A DNA stretch of 64,000 nucleotides from assembly GCF_900169565.1 (NCBI RefSeq), contig NZ_LT828648.1:2888501-2952500 (forward strand), given 5' to 3'. The position numbers and the translations under genes are program-made. Below, piece by piece: positions 36,064 through 44,759 of this stretch. Below the pieces are notes generated by a model. The model was given only the letters and a program-made list of their open reading frames with translations, was not told where the DNA came from and searched no databases. Position 1 is the first letter of the stretch. Every line of letters begins with the position of its first letter. Source of the DNA: Nitrospira japonica (lineage in GTDB: Bacteria > Nitrospirota > Nitrospiria > Nitrospirales > Nitrospiraceae).

Positions 36064-37608
36064 TTATGACTTCGCGACGACTGAAGCCGGAGCCGGTGCG
36101 AACTTTTTTAGCCGGCCTCTGCCGACGCGGACGACCGTCAGCATGCTCGCGACGACCGCCACCCACACAAACCAATCTCCGGTTCGAGTATAGAGCGACG
36201 GATTCCGGCCCGGCGCGACCTCGCCGACCACGACGTCCGGCTCGAACAAACGGGTACTCTGGACGACGATCCGGCCATGGGCATCGATAATTTGCGAAGG
36301 GCCGGTATTGGAGGCGACCAGGACAGGAACGCGGTTTTCCACGGCGCGAAGCACAGACGAAAGATTTTGCTGCTGACTGGCCGCGCTCCGCCCGAACCAG
36401 GCCGGGTTGTTGAGTTGAACCAACAGACGAGCGCCTTCGTCCACCGATTCCCGGCTCAGGCCGCTGAAGAGGCTTTCCCAACAAATCAAGACGGAAAAGA
36501 CCGTTCCATCCGGAAGAGAAAATAATTGCGGCCGGTTTCCGGAAGACCGATCGTATCCGCGTCCGCCGACCCAGGACGGCCATGACACAAATCTCTCCAA
36601 TGGCATGTATTCCCCGAAGGGCATGAGCACGCGCTTATGATACGGCTTGGAAAGGGGAAGATCGGGAGACACGAGATACGCGGAGTTATAGGCGTGCCGG
36701 CGAATTTCTCCACGGTCATCGCTGGAAGAAAACTTCTCCACCTCGGAGACTCCGAGCATAATCGGGGTTCCGACAGTTTGCGCGAGGGCTTGTAATTCGG
36801 CGGCGAGCAACGGATTGCCCTGAACGCTTCCGGCCATGGCCGTTTCCGGCCAGGCGATCAAAGCGGGTTTCATGGCGGCTGCGGTCCGCGTCAATAGTTC
36901 AAGACGGTCGAAGCTCATTTTGCGGCCTTCAGCGGTGGTCAATCCGCCGACGGGAATGTTGGGTTGGACAGCGGCGAGGCGTAAGGTCGGAAGAGGATGC
37001 TCAATCCAGAGCGCCAACGAGCCGAAGGCATGGGCGAGTAACACAATGGCTCCGGCAAAAAGGGCACTACGCCACGCTCGCTGCACGATGATTCCAGCAA
37101 TGGCAGCGCTTCCCAGTGCGACAATGCACGTGACCCCATACTCGCCGGCTACAGTCGCGACCTGCAGGATAGCGAGATTCTGATGTTGGGTCTGTGCAAG
37201 CGTTCCCCAGGGAAACGCGAGGAATCCTGCATGAGACCGGACATAGTCCAAGACGACCCAGAGCGCGGTAGCCGGAAGGGTGAGTGTCACGCCGGCACGC
37301 ATCATCCAAGCGATGCCCACACACCAGATCGTTGGATAGAGTGCGAGATAGGAAGCTCCGAGAAGGAAGTGAAGAATGCCAAAAGCAGGAACTTCAAAGA
37401 TCCAATACATCGTGCCATATGCCGTAGCAACTCCGCTCAACAGCCCGAGGGCCGCAGCCCGAAGTGGCGTGAGACCGCTGCAAGCGAGCAGCAACGGCGC
37501 CAATGCCACCCATGCGAGCCAGCCCCAATCGAGCGGTGGCAGTGCCCCGCTCAACAATGCCGACGTGAGCAAGGCTAGACCACAACGAGTCGCCATCCGC
37601 GACGACAT
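36064..37608 (-). CDS. lnt: Apolipoprotein N-acyltransferase
   Basis: An inner-membrane enzyme that adds the third acyl chain to bacterial lipoproteins using phospholipid as donor. N-terminal hydrophobic helices (LALLTSALLSGALPP, WVALAPLLLAC) are followed by a periplasmic nitrilase-type domain. The catalytic triad is visible as Glu in IAWPETAM, Lys in YHKRVLMPFGEY and Cys in VLICWESLF. A last helix (WFVWVAVVASMLTVV) closes the protein. ATG at 37608 has AAGGAA upstream and gives 514 residues, near the E. coli length of 512; ATG at 37686 would add 26 residues. It lies within a lipoprotein-rich block. Confidence 0.93.
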   Translation of the reverse strand: MSSRMATRCGLALLTSALLSGALPPLDWGWLAWVALAPLLLACSGLTPLRAAALGLLSGVATAYGTMYWIFEVPAFGILHFLLGASYLALYPTIWCVGIAWMMRAGVTLTLPATALWVVLDYVRSHAGFLAFPWGTLAQTQHQNLAILQVATVAGEYGVTCIVALGSAAIAGIIVQRAWRSALFAGAIVLLAHAFGSLALWIEHPLPTLRLAAVQPNIPVGGLTTAEGRKMSFDRLELLTRTAAAMKPALIAWPETAMAGSVQGNPLLAAELQALAQTVGTPIMLGVSEVEKFSSSDDRGEIRRHAYNSAYLVSPDLPLSKPYHKRVLMPFGEYMPLERFVSWPSWVGGRGYDRSSGNRPQLFSLPDGTVFSVLICWESLFSGLSRESVDEGARLLVQLNNPAWFGRSAASQQQNLSSVLRAVENRVPVLVASNTGPSQIIDAHGRIVVQSTRLFEPDVVVGEVAPGRNPSLYTRTGDWFVWVAVVASMLTVVRVGRGRLKKFAPAPASVVAKS

Positions 37609-37844
37609 GATTCCTTGCAACCGCCGCGAAGCAGATTGCTCAACTTCCGTCTGAGGGATCTCTGTGGTGGCGGACGAAATGATCATGACGTCTCTTGGTT
37701 GGATGAGAAGTCAGAAAGATCGAAGCACACTCCCTTGCCGGCCTGATAATTGCCTTTGCTGATTCGAACAGGGTCTTTATCAATTGTGCCGTTCATATTG
37801 ACCACCAGATCTCTAATTCATGTGACCGTTGTCGACGGTACAAG

Positions 37845-38855
37845 TCATTGCCCGAACATCTTCGGCGTCTTCTGGATCGCTTTATTCGGCGATGTCACCG
37901 CAAACTCCACCCAGTCGCTCCACCTGGTCGCCGTCGGTGAGGACATCTGGGCGCTCAGTCGCCAGGCGCCTGGAGTACTTACGCCGCCGGGAGGCGCACC
38001 AGAACCAAATCCTGTAAAGCCGGTCGGCGATTCTGCCTGAACTGCGCCCACAGGCAGGGTCGTGTGCGGCACCCAGTTCCCGGCCGCATCTTTTCGTTCG
38101 AGCCGCACCATGTATAAGCGATTGTTGTTCATCGGCTTGCCATCAAGCCCCACTTGTGTGTCCACCCATTCCCTCGGCGGCGCCAGTTTGATGGGGACGT
38201 TGGTTCCGCTGATGAATAGCGCGTTCGTCATCGGTGAAAGGATGATCGGTGCAATGAGTGCCGGACCAGGCTGTTTCGCTTGCTTGAGCCGCTGATTTTG
38301 CTGCTGGAGGGCTGCGGCTGCCGCCGCCGCTTCGGCCTTGAGCGCTGCGTCGCGCTGGGCGATCAGGGCCGCGCGATCATACGGGAAACCTGTGGAATTC
38401 GGGAGTGGGCCAATTTTCTCGTTCGTTCTGGAATAAAATCCCTCGTGCAAGTACGTCAACCACCATTTAACGGGGGCTTTCCTCGTCTCAAAGGTAGGTT
38501 TTGTGCATCTGACCATCCCGGGCTGCAGTGACGACCCCAGCCAAGGATCGCTTGGGCAAAACAGAGTCGTTGTGACCGTTCCACTTTCAATCATGACGTC
38601 TTCCCTGGCCAGGCCAGTGCGCGAATCGTAGGAACCTTGAGAGGACCAGTGAGCCGGAAGGCGCTGCGCCGGGACTGGACCCTCCAGCGGGTGGTAATAC
38701 ATACAGCCTGCTTCCACGCGATAGGTGGATGTTTCAGCCGCGAAGGTCGCCTGAATCGACTCCAGCCAACACTGGCGTGAATCATCCGCGTACGCGGCAT
38801 CCACAGTCGCTGCCGCAAGGGCTAATCCGACGATGCTTACGATTTTCCACCTCAC
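37845..38855 (-). CDS. DPW-family exported protein without R-G tail
   Basis: A 336-residue protein with a leader (about 1-23). The DPW-family N-terminal domain has VEAGCMY and F-C-P-S-D-P-W-L-x(9)-C. A long Ala/Gln helix follows (AALKAEAAAAAAALQQQNQ), then the Ig-like domain (VPIKLAPPREW, VRLERKDAAGNWVPH, PTGFTGFG, WSDWVEFAV). It ends with IQKTPKMFGQ. The start is GTG at 38855 with GAGG upstream. It is the closest relative of the protein at 35016; together with that at 40885 it forms the tail-less branch of the family. Confidence 0.77.
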   Translation of the reverse strand: MRWKIVSIVGLALAAATVDAAYADDSRQCWLESIQATFAAETSTYRVEAGCMYYHPLEGPVPAQRLPAHWSSQGSYDSRTGLAREDVMIESGTVTTTLFCPSDPWLGSSLQPGMVRCTKPTFETRKAPVKWWLTYLHEGFYSRTNEKIGPLPNSTGFPYDRAALIAQRDAALKAEAAAAAAALQQQNQRLKQAKQPGPALIAPIILSPMTNALFISGTNVPIKLAPPREWVDTQVGLDGKPMNNNRLYMVRLERKDAAGNWVPHTTLPVGAVQAESPTGFTGFGSGAPPGGVSTPGAWRLSAQMSSPTATRWSDWVEFAVTSPNKAIQKTPKMFGQ

Positions 38856-38891
38856 GCGTGCACCTCAGGGTTCAGGATTCCTTGCCCTTCA

Positions 38892-40397
38892 TCATGGTGC
38901 CGCCGGTGCAGCGACTGGTTCGTTCAGGTCCTGTCTGGTCTCTTCGTCGATGCTGCGTGGCATGATGATGCGAGGGGGTGGAAACGGTTGGATGGCCTGG
39001 AAGGTGTTGGATCTCAGATCGCCCAAGGCATTGACGGGGTCATCGCCTGCCGGTCCTCGCAACGTCAGCTTGACAATTGACGGTTGCTGGTCTGAACGCG
39101 TCAAGTCAGGAACCGTAATGCACTGTACGGCGTTGTAGGAGCCCGGCAGCGCGGGACGTCCCAGATCACCCGGCAACGCCGGCAATTTAGGAGGCGGCGA
39201 CCTAAATTCATATACCAGTCGCCGCCAGGAAAGGGTTCGCTTCAACGCACGCGCCCCGCAATAGGGACAACTCGGCTCCGAATACTTGTCGTACACGACG
39301 GCTGGCGATGTGCCTTTTGCAAAGGCACGAGCGGGCAAAGTTGGGAGACCGGGAAACGATCCATGGATCTCCATCAGCTGCCAATAGAGCATAAGATCGG
39401 GGCCGTCGAACTCTTCAACACTTGCAGACACATCTTCTAGAACCTTGTTGCTCACACGCTCATCCTGAACTGGATCGGACGGCAACAGCATGGCGCCGTT
39501 CGGGCAGTAGGTATTGTCCTTCTTGTTGAATTTGAACTCGCCTGCTTTGAATCGATAGCCTCGGGTTTTCGCGGCTGCAATGAATTGATCCAGGGCCTGT
39601 CCCGTCAGTTCATAGGTAACGAGTTTTCCGGGCTCTAAAACCACGCTGATCCCATGCGCGTGCGAGACGCATCCGTTCAGCGCGAGACTTGTCTGTATAT
39701 AAAGATGGTGGGTGCCGTAGTGCGGTTCGGTTAGCGTAAAATTAAGCGTCAGTACCGGCGTGGTGATGGGCAGCCAGGCAACGTTTTTCTTGGCAAACGC
39801 CACATCGGGGTTGAACTGTGATTCAGGATAGCGCTCCGCTGCGGAAAATTCCGTGAGGCGGTAAAAAGCGGGCTTTTCTGAGAAACCCGCGACAACACTA
39901 ATCGTCCGCTTGGTCGTCTTCCATCCGCCCGGCACTGGCACACCGACCACTTCAAGGTTAGTAATCCTGTCACAACCGCTGCTTCCTCCGGTGGCTGTCC
40001 CTGCAAATCCACCACAGTCGCTTGGCAGGGGAGTGGCCTGACCAGTTTGCAAGAAAATCTGACGCACGAAGTTGGCACCGTTGGTCATGGCGACCGTGGC
40101 TTGAGCGTTGGCATAGCCGTTTCTTGAAGTACGAACCGTGGTCGAACCTACTGGTAGAGAAGCTGTGTAGCGGCCGTTCTGATCTGTCATTTTCTGCACG
40201 CTTTGTCCGGGCATTGCGAGACAAAGGTTGACGTTCGAAATCGGCGTTCCGTTCTGGTCCGTGACGATGATCTGCACAGTGCCGGATTCAGGCAAAAGTC
40301 CCGAAGCGGTTGTCGCCGTAAGAACGAGCACGGAACTGAATGATAAAACACGCCAAGCAAAGATTGTTCGTTGCGCTTTCGTCATGCGGGACGGCAT
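38892..40397 (-). CDS. Exported carboxypeptidase-regulatory-like protein with C-terminal RSID motif
   Basis: A 501-residue protein with a leader (about 8-32). A CarboxypepD_reg-like beta-sandwich follows (about 37-125: VTDQNGTPISNVNLCLA, TDQNGRYTASLPVGS). A large domain of unknown type with a C-P-Y-C pair (EPSCPYCGARAL) comes next. Near the C-terminus IIMPRSIDEET replaces the RGVE motif by RSID, followed by a 19-residue tail. GGGAGA precedes ATG 40397. It is probably a surface or periplasmic binding protein; the C-P-Y-C pair might bind metal or form a disulfide. Confidence 0.75.
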   Translation of the reverse strand: MPSRMTKAQRTIFAWRVLSFSSVLVLTATTASGLLPESGTVQIIVTDQNGTPISNVNLCLAMPGQSVQKMTDQNGRYTASLPVGSTTVRTSRNGYANAQATVAMTNGANFVRQIFLQTGQATPLPSDCGGFAGTATGGSSGCDRITNLEVVGVPVPGGWKTTKRTISVVAGFSEKPAFYRLTEFSAAERYPESQFNPDVAFAKKNVAWLPITTPVLTLNFTLTEPHYGTHHLYIQTSLALNGCVSHAHGISVVLEPGKLVTYELTGQALDQFIAAAKTRGYRFKAGEFKFNKKDNTYCPNGAMLLPSDPVQDERVSNKVLEDVSASVEEFDGPDLMLYWQLMEIHGSFPGLPTLPARAFAKGTSPAVVYDKYSEPSCPYCGARALKRTLSWRRLVYEFRSPPPKLPALPGDLGRPALPGSYNAVQCITVPDLTRSDQQPSIVKLTLRGPAGDDPVNALGDLRSNTFQAIQPFPPPRIIMPRSIDEETRQDLNEPVAAPAAP

Positions 40398-40438
40398 CGT
40401 TCATCTCCCTTCTCAGTCTACTGACTCGCTTGTACCGT

Positions 40439-40888
40439 CTACTTCTTCGGCGACCGCTGGTAGAGACAATCATCTCTAGATGCGTCTTGATGTTTGATGA
40501 AACAGGGATCGAAATTGTACTTGTCCGCTTCGCCGGCCTTGAGCGCGTCGATCCTAAAATACGCTTGTTCCGTCTGCCCGTTGTCGAGCCGCATGGTGGC
40601 CTCGCAGTAGCGCGACTTGTGATAGTAGTCTTTTGACGGCGCATGTTTGTTCACCCACGGGTTGGGCCCGCCGTAGTGTGTTTCCTTGACCGCTTCTCCA
40701 CGGAACTTGTGACTCGACTTGTCGACGGACAAGGCGAACTCGTAGGCGCGTCTGACTTTGTACAGCACGTCCTCGTCGTTGCACGGAGGCGCTTCCGCGG
40801 AAAAGGCGTTAGGACAAGAGATCGCCCAGGAGATGCCGAGGGCGCAGACGGAGGAGAGCATGCGGCAAGCATGTCTTCGACTTATCAC
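40439..40888 (-). CDS. Exported hypothetical protein
   Basis: A 149-residue protein with a leader (about 10-31, cut near FSAEA). The mature part holds four Cys (PPCND, RYCEA, DPCFI, DDCLY), probably disulfide-paired, in an alpha/beta-looking domain (ATMRLDNGQTEQAYFRIDAL). The GTG at 40888 overlaps the stop of the preceding DPW lipoprotein gene (GTGA) and has GAGG upstream. No R-G motif is present; the end is YQRSPKK. Function unknown. Confidence 0.72.
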   Translation of the reverse strand: MISRRHACRMLSSVCALGISWAISCPNAFSAEAPPCNDEDVLYKVRRAYEFALSVDKSSHKFRGEAVKETHYGGPNPWVNKHAPSKDYYHKSRYCEATMRLDNGQTEQAYFRIDALKAGEADKYNFDPCFIKHQDASRDDCLYQRSPKK

Positions 40889-41907
40889 TGTGGCCTCATG
40901 AGCGAACCTTTGCCAATGGCCGCCTTGCCTGATTGAGAGCCGCTTGGAGGCGGAGTCGCGACTTTGAACTCAACGGCGTTGCTCCAGCCGGACTGGTTGG
41001 GAGCGGAGATCTGCGCGCTGATTCGCCAGTTGCCGGGTGAGGACGGAAAGCCGCCTACGCCGAATCCGGTGTAGCCTCCCGCGGACTGAGCTTGAGGCGC
41101 TCCGACCGGGATCGTCTTGTGCGCCACCCAGGTCCCCTGGGCATTTTTCACTTCGAGCTTGACCATGTAGGTGGTGACGGTCCATCCCACGGGCGGACCC
41201 AACTTGATCGGAATCGGATTGCCGGACAGAAATACTTGTCCGGCGGCCGGTCTCAGGATCGACGGAGCCACTCCCGCGCTGTACGACAAGCCCGGTGTCT
41301 GGCGTGCTCCTTGAGCGAGCTGCTCTTGCTTTCGGTATGCCGCCCAGGCCTTGGCAATCGCTTCATTACCTTCGCTCGAGTGGCGGACGGCGGCCGCGCT
41401 GTAGGGCTTTTTGAAATGTGCAATCATGGAGAAAATCTCGTTCAAGAGGATCCGGGACGCCTCATATCTGGGCCCCGGATAGGCGCTGATCGGCGGGTTG
41501 GCGGAAGCCGTCAAGGGCTCGCATTTCACGTCGTTCAGCCAGGGATCCTGTTCGCACCGGAACGATGATTGAAACGTTCCCCAAGGACGCGACGGTTCGC
41601 TGATTTTCGGTTCCGGCACCCTGAAGATTTCCGTGGCGACTTTCGACTGCGGCTCGTAATAGCCCTCCGCGATAAAGGGCGCGTCGATCGGCATGAAGTA
41701 CGGTTGACCTCCCGGACTATCGATGCGCAATCGAGCCACGTGGCAGGTTCCCTGGAAGACATACTGGTGCTTGGTGCCGGTGATGTGAGCTTTTTGCGGC
41801 ATCGCTGCCGACCTGACGCACGTCTCTTCATCGATCGGCAGGAGAGTCCCGCACGAACTCGTCAGCAGGAGACAGAGCGCCAGGCTGCAACTAGGGATAT
41901 ATTTCAC
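40885..41907 (-). CDS. DPW-family lipoprotein without R-G tail
   Basis: The start is GTG at 41907, just after AAAGGAAG, giving KYIPSCSLALCLLLTSSC with the lipobox Cys at position 18 or so. The DPW-family domain has VFQGTCHV, RPWGTF and C-E-Q-D-P-W-L-N-D-V-K-C. The Ig-like domain follows (PIPIKLGPPVGW, KLEVKNAQGTWVAHK, GYTGFGVGG, GNWRISAQIS). It ends GKGSLMRPQ. It is the only lipid-anchored member of the five paralogues. It overlaps the next gene by 4 bp. Confidence 0.78.
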   Translation of the reverse strand: MKYIPSCSLALCLLLTSSCGTLLPIDEETCVRSAAMPQKAHITGTKHQYVFQGTCHVARLRIDSPGGQPYFMPIDAPFIAEGYYEPQSKVATEIFRVPEPKISEPSRPWGTFQSSFRCEQDPWLNDVKCEPLTASANPPISAYPGPRYEASRILLNEIFSMIAHFKKPYSAAAVRHSSEGNEAIAKAWAAYRKQEQLAQGARQTPGLSYSAGVAPSILRPAAGQVFLSGNPIPIKLGPPVGWTVTTYMVKLEVKNAQGTWVAHKTIPVGAPQAQSAGGYTGFGVGGFPSSPGNWRISAQISAPNQSGWSNAVEFKVATPPPSGSQSGKAAIGKGSLMRPQ

Positions 41908-41969
41908 GACGTGCTTCCTTTCTTGTGGAGCCGTGCCCACATCGCCTCTGATGCTTCGCCTGTCCCTCG

Positions 41970-42551
41970 TCAGTTCCCAAGGAGCGTGGTGCTACCGGTG
42001 ACGATGTCTCCGATCACCGACGTTCCGACGACCACGCCCCCCTGCACGGTCCCGATGACTTGCCCCGGGCGGATCTGTACCCGGTTTCCTACCGTGGCGA
42101 GCGGCATGCCGCCTCCGTTGAATTTGACGACCCCTCCTTTCAGATCCAGCGACCCCCCGGCTTCCAGAGCGGCGGAGCTTCCCGATCTGATTGTGGTTGT
42201 CATGGACGCGCGGGCATCGAGAGAGGTCCCGGCAGCGATGGTGACGCTCTTGGTCGATTGCAGCGTCAACGCTTCCGACGTCACGATCGTCAACGTCGGG
42301 GCTTGAAGCGTCACCCCGCCTGGCGTCAGCTTGATGACCGATTGTAGGGCGGCAAGTTGAGCGGTCAGCAGTTCGACTTGCTGCTGCAATTTCGCCAATC
42401 GCATATCCGTGGCCGACATGGACCCTTCGGCCTGGAGCCCTTGCCTCACTCCGGTGTTCGGCACGGCGCGTTCCTGTATGTCATCTGCCGCATGGGCAGG
42501 TATCACCAGAAGTAGAGCCACCATCAACAACCATTGTGTCCTGACGCGCAT
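41970..42551 (-). CDS. Exported spike-like beta-helix protein with QERA motif
   Basis: A 193-residue protein with a signal peptide (1-21) followed almost at once by DDIQERAVP (Arg28-Ala29). A short coiled coil (MRLAKLQQQVELLTAQLAALQS) comes next. A repetitive beta region follows (VTLQAPTLTIVTSEALTLQ, SVTIAAGTSLDARAS, SLDLKGGVVKFNGG), similar in rhythm to the trimeric beta-helix of VgrG/gp5 phage spikes. AGGAGG precedes ATG 42551. The coiled coil plus beta-helix suggests a trimeric surface fibre. No T6SS genes are nearby. Confidence 0.75.
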   Translation of the reverse strand: MRVRTQWLLMVALLLVIPAHAADDIQERAVPNTGVRQGLQAEGSMSATDMRLAKLQQQVELLTAQLAALQSVIKLTPGGVTLQAPTLTIVTSEALTLQSTKSVTIAAGTSLDARASMTTTIRSGSSAALEAGGSLDLKGGVVKFNGGGMPLATVGNRVQIRPGQVIGTVQGGVVVGTSVIGDIVTGSTTLLGN

Positions 42552-42854
42552 GAAGCCTCCTGTCGATCCTCTGTGTTGGGGCAACGATTCCTTCTGACAT
42601 ATCTGAAGCGCACCCTCGTCCTTCGTCTGCCGCTGAACCAACGCATTGCCCGGAATGGCCGAAGATCGCTGTAGAGTCGGGCAAAACGGGTATGGAACTC
42701 CGAGTTGGGGCTGAAGTGGACGAAAGGGGGTGTCGTTCGGAAATACCGGCTTGCCGGATGGAAGGGCAGATCGTCTCGTGAGAGGAAACAGATCGGATTC
42801 GAGCACGCTGAGCCTCGCCCGCCTGGAGCAATGCGACCGGACTTTATCTCCGTC

Positions 42855-42889
42855 AGCGGCGGATTCCAGCCAATCGGGAATCCGCCGCT
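42855..42889. terminator. Perfect 13-bp inverted repeat, possible terminator or attenuator
   Basis: AGCGGCGGATTCC (42855-42867), a 9-base loop, then GGAATCCGCCGCT (42877-42889). It lies in the 430-bp gap between the FecR-like gene and the spike-like gene, so it may separate two transcription units. Neither side has a clear T run, so factor-independent termination is not certain. I see nothing else in this gap. Confidence 0.5.
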
Positions 42890-42983
42890 CCTTGACCGTC
42901 AGTCGGTGTATCGAAGCCTAAGGTTCATAATCCCTTCGCGCGGCGCGTGATTCGTCTTTGTGGGTTCCGAACGAGAGAACGGC

Positions 42984-43619
42984 CTATTTGACGCCTCCGC
43001 GGACGGCCTCCGTCCACGATTTCGCGGCCTTCGCATCGCTCGTTGCCGGTTTTGTACACTTTTTGCCCCGGACCCCATAGCTGATGGTGTCGGTCCGGAT
43101 AGGGCAGGTCCCGAACGGGGTGCCGAACTGCACGATGCCTTCGATCACCGTCAGGATGCTTTGTCCGTCTTCTTGGACCTTCAAATTGAATTCCGTCTCC
43201 TTGACGGAAGCGGTCGCCACCGGCGTTTCTACCTCGAACCGCTTCGGGCCGCCGGCGGTCTTGGCCCATACCTCTCCCTGCTTCAACCGTAGGATCCGCA
43301 CGGTGGGCTTGTCCTTCTCCCAACGAGACAAGAGCTTGAAAGACGTGTCTTCGTTGAGCGCCACCTCGATGCCTTCGGAGAACGTGATGAGCGCCTGACT
43401 GCTGGCATCGGTCTTGAGGACGTCGCCTTCGTACAGGGGGATATTGCCCTTGCCCTGCAACCGCTGCTGTACGCCGTCGGTCCGGACGATCACCAAGGTG
43501 CCGACGGCATTGGTGGCAGTTCCGATGGGGATGTTGTCGGCGGCAGCCTGCGGGATCGGAGTCAGGTTGAGAAGGGCGAGGAGCGGAACTGCGAGCAACA
43601 CGTGTCGTAGAATCATCAT
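42984..43619 (-). CDS. Exported stand-alone FecR-domain protein
   Basis: A 211-residue protein with a signal peptide (about 1-27) followed by a FecR domain: VGTLVIVRTDG, IPLYEGDVLKTDASSQALITF, GEVWAKTAGGPKRFEVETPVATASVKETEF. FecR domains usually sit in the periplasm behind an anti-sigma segment; here that segment and the membrane helix are absent, so this is the secreted form found near surface proteins. The end is VRGGVK. AAGGAG lies about 10 nt before the tandem ATGs. It follows the YVTN lipoprotein after 56 bp on the same strand. Confidence 0.85.
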   Translation of the reverse strand: MMILRHVLLAVPLLALLNLTPIPQAAADNIPIGTATNAVGTLVIVRTDGVQQRLQGKGNIPLYEGDVLKTDASSQALITFSEGIEVALNEDTSFKLLSRWEKDKPTVRILRLKQGEVWAKTAGGPKRFEVETPVATASVKETEFNLKVQEDGQSILTVIEGIVQFGTPFGTCPIRTDTISYGVRGKKCTKPATSDAKAAKSWTEAVRGGVK

Positions 43620-43675
43620 GGTCGTGAACTCCTTCAGTCCTTGGTCTGTATCCGGGTCGGTTGAGATGCCGGTCG

Positions 43676-44719
43676 TTATCGGGACACCACGACCCTGATC
43701 GGTTTTCGTCCGACCGGCACCGTAGCCAGCGTTTGTCCCGTTCCCGTGTCGATGACGCGGATTTCGTTGCCCTTGTCGTGCGCGACGAACAGACGCGTGC
43801 CTTCCGGGTTGGACCAGATGCCGTTCGGGCCTTCGCCGACGGCGATTTCATCCACGACTTTGAGTTCCTTGGGATCGCCGCCGAGACCCACGACTTTGTT
43901 CTGACTGCCGACGGTGATGTAGGCCAACGGACCGGCCGTTCCCTTATAGGCAAAGGCGATCTGTTGCGGTTTGTCGCCCACGGTGAACGTGCCGACCTTC
44001 TCGTGGCTTTCGGGGTCGAGGACATAGACGTCGTTCTGTCCGGTGTTCACGCCCCAGATGTGCCCGTCGCGGCTTACGACCAGGAAATGCGGATTGGCCC
44101 CTACGGGAATGGTTTTGACGATCTGGTGCGATGCGGTGTCGATAACGCCGACGGTCTTTTCCCCCTGAGAACTGACGAAGGCGAAGCGGCCGTCGTGCGA
44201 AAAGGTCAATCCGGTCGGGCCTTTGCCGACGGGGATCGTGCCGAGAATTCTGAAGGTGACGGTATCCACGATGGAGATCGTGTTTTCGCCGATGTTGGCC
44301 ACCCAGAGTTGCCCGTCGTCGTTGCTGAGCGCGACGACATGGCACCGCTCGCCCGTATAGATCGAGGCGATGGTTTCCCGTTTCGCCGTGTCGATGACGG
44401 AGACGCGGCCGGACGCCAGATTCGTGGCGTACAGACGTCGGCCGTCCCGGCTCACGGCCAAGTCGTGCGTCGAATGGTTAAGCGCGGGGATCGTGCCGAC
44501 CGATTGGAAAGTATTGGCATCGATGACGCTCACATCGTTGCTGCTCTCATTTGCCACATAGATGCGTGCAGGAACCGAGGCTGACGGGGCGCTTGAGGAA
44601 GCCTGTGACGCCGGCATGTCGTATGAGCCGATCTTCACCGGCTCGAATGCCCCGCTGCATCCGCCCAGAGCCAGAATCGCGGACCAGGCCGTCGCTGTGA
44701 TGTACCGCAGATACCTCAT
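43676..44719 (-). CDS. YVTN beta-propeller lipoprotein
   Basis: A 347-residue lipoprotein (LALGGC lipobox) with seven blades of the YVTN/NHL-like type: IYVANESSNDVSVIDANTF, LYATNLASGRVSVIDTA, LWVANIGENTISIVDT, FAFVSSQGEKTVGVIDT, IWGVNTGQNDVYVLDP, AYITVGSQNKVV, LFVAHDKGNEIRVIDT. Such propellers act in protein or ligand binding at the periplasm or surface. GGAGG precedes ATG 44719. It starts 41 bp after the WD40-caspase stop and was probably transcribed with it. Confidence 0.88.
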   Translation of the reverse strand: MRYLRYITATAWSAILALGGCSGAFEPVKIGSYDMPASQASSSAPSASVPARIYVANESSNDVSVIDANTFQSVGTIPALNHSTHDLAVSRDGRRLYATNLASGRVSVIDTAKRETIASIYTGERCHVVALSNDDGQLWVANIGENTISIVDTVTFRILGTIPVGKGPTGLTFSHDGRFAFVSSQGEKTVGVIDTASHQIVKTIPVGANPHFLVVSRDGHIWGVNTGQNDVYVLDPESHEKVGTFTVGDKPQQIAFAYKGTAGPLAYITVGSQNKVVGLGGDPKELKVVDEIAVGEGPNGIWSNPEGTRLFVAHDKGNEIRVIDTGTGQTLATVPVGRKPIRVVVSR

Positions 44720-44759
44720 AAAGCCTCCATGAATAATGATGATGACTCGACGGTCGTGA

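Noticed and set aside
16730-42551. PEP-CTERM, LPXTG or GlyGly-CTERM sorting
   Set aside because: No C-terminal membrane helix or basic end follows the motif in any of the proteins, and no sortase, exosortase or rhombosortase is present.
41970-42551. Type VI secretion spike
   Set aside because: Has a Sec leader and only the repeat rhythm of VgrG; no other T6SS gene is nearby.
42925-44025. Long minus-strand frame covering the FecR and YVTN genes
   Set aside because: Arg/Ser-rich shadow translation of two recognisable genes in another frame.
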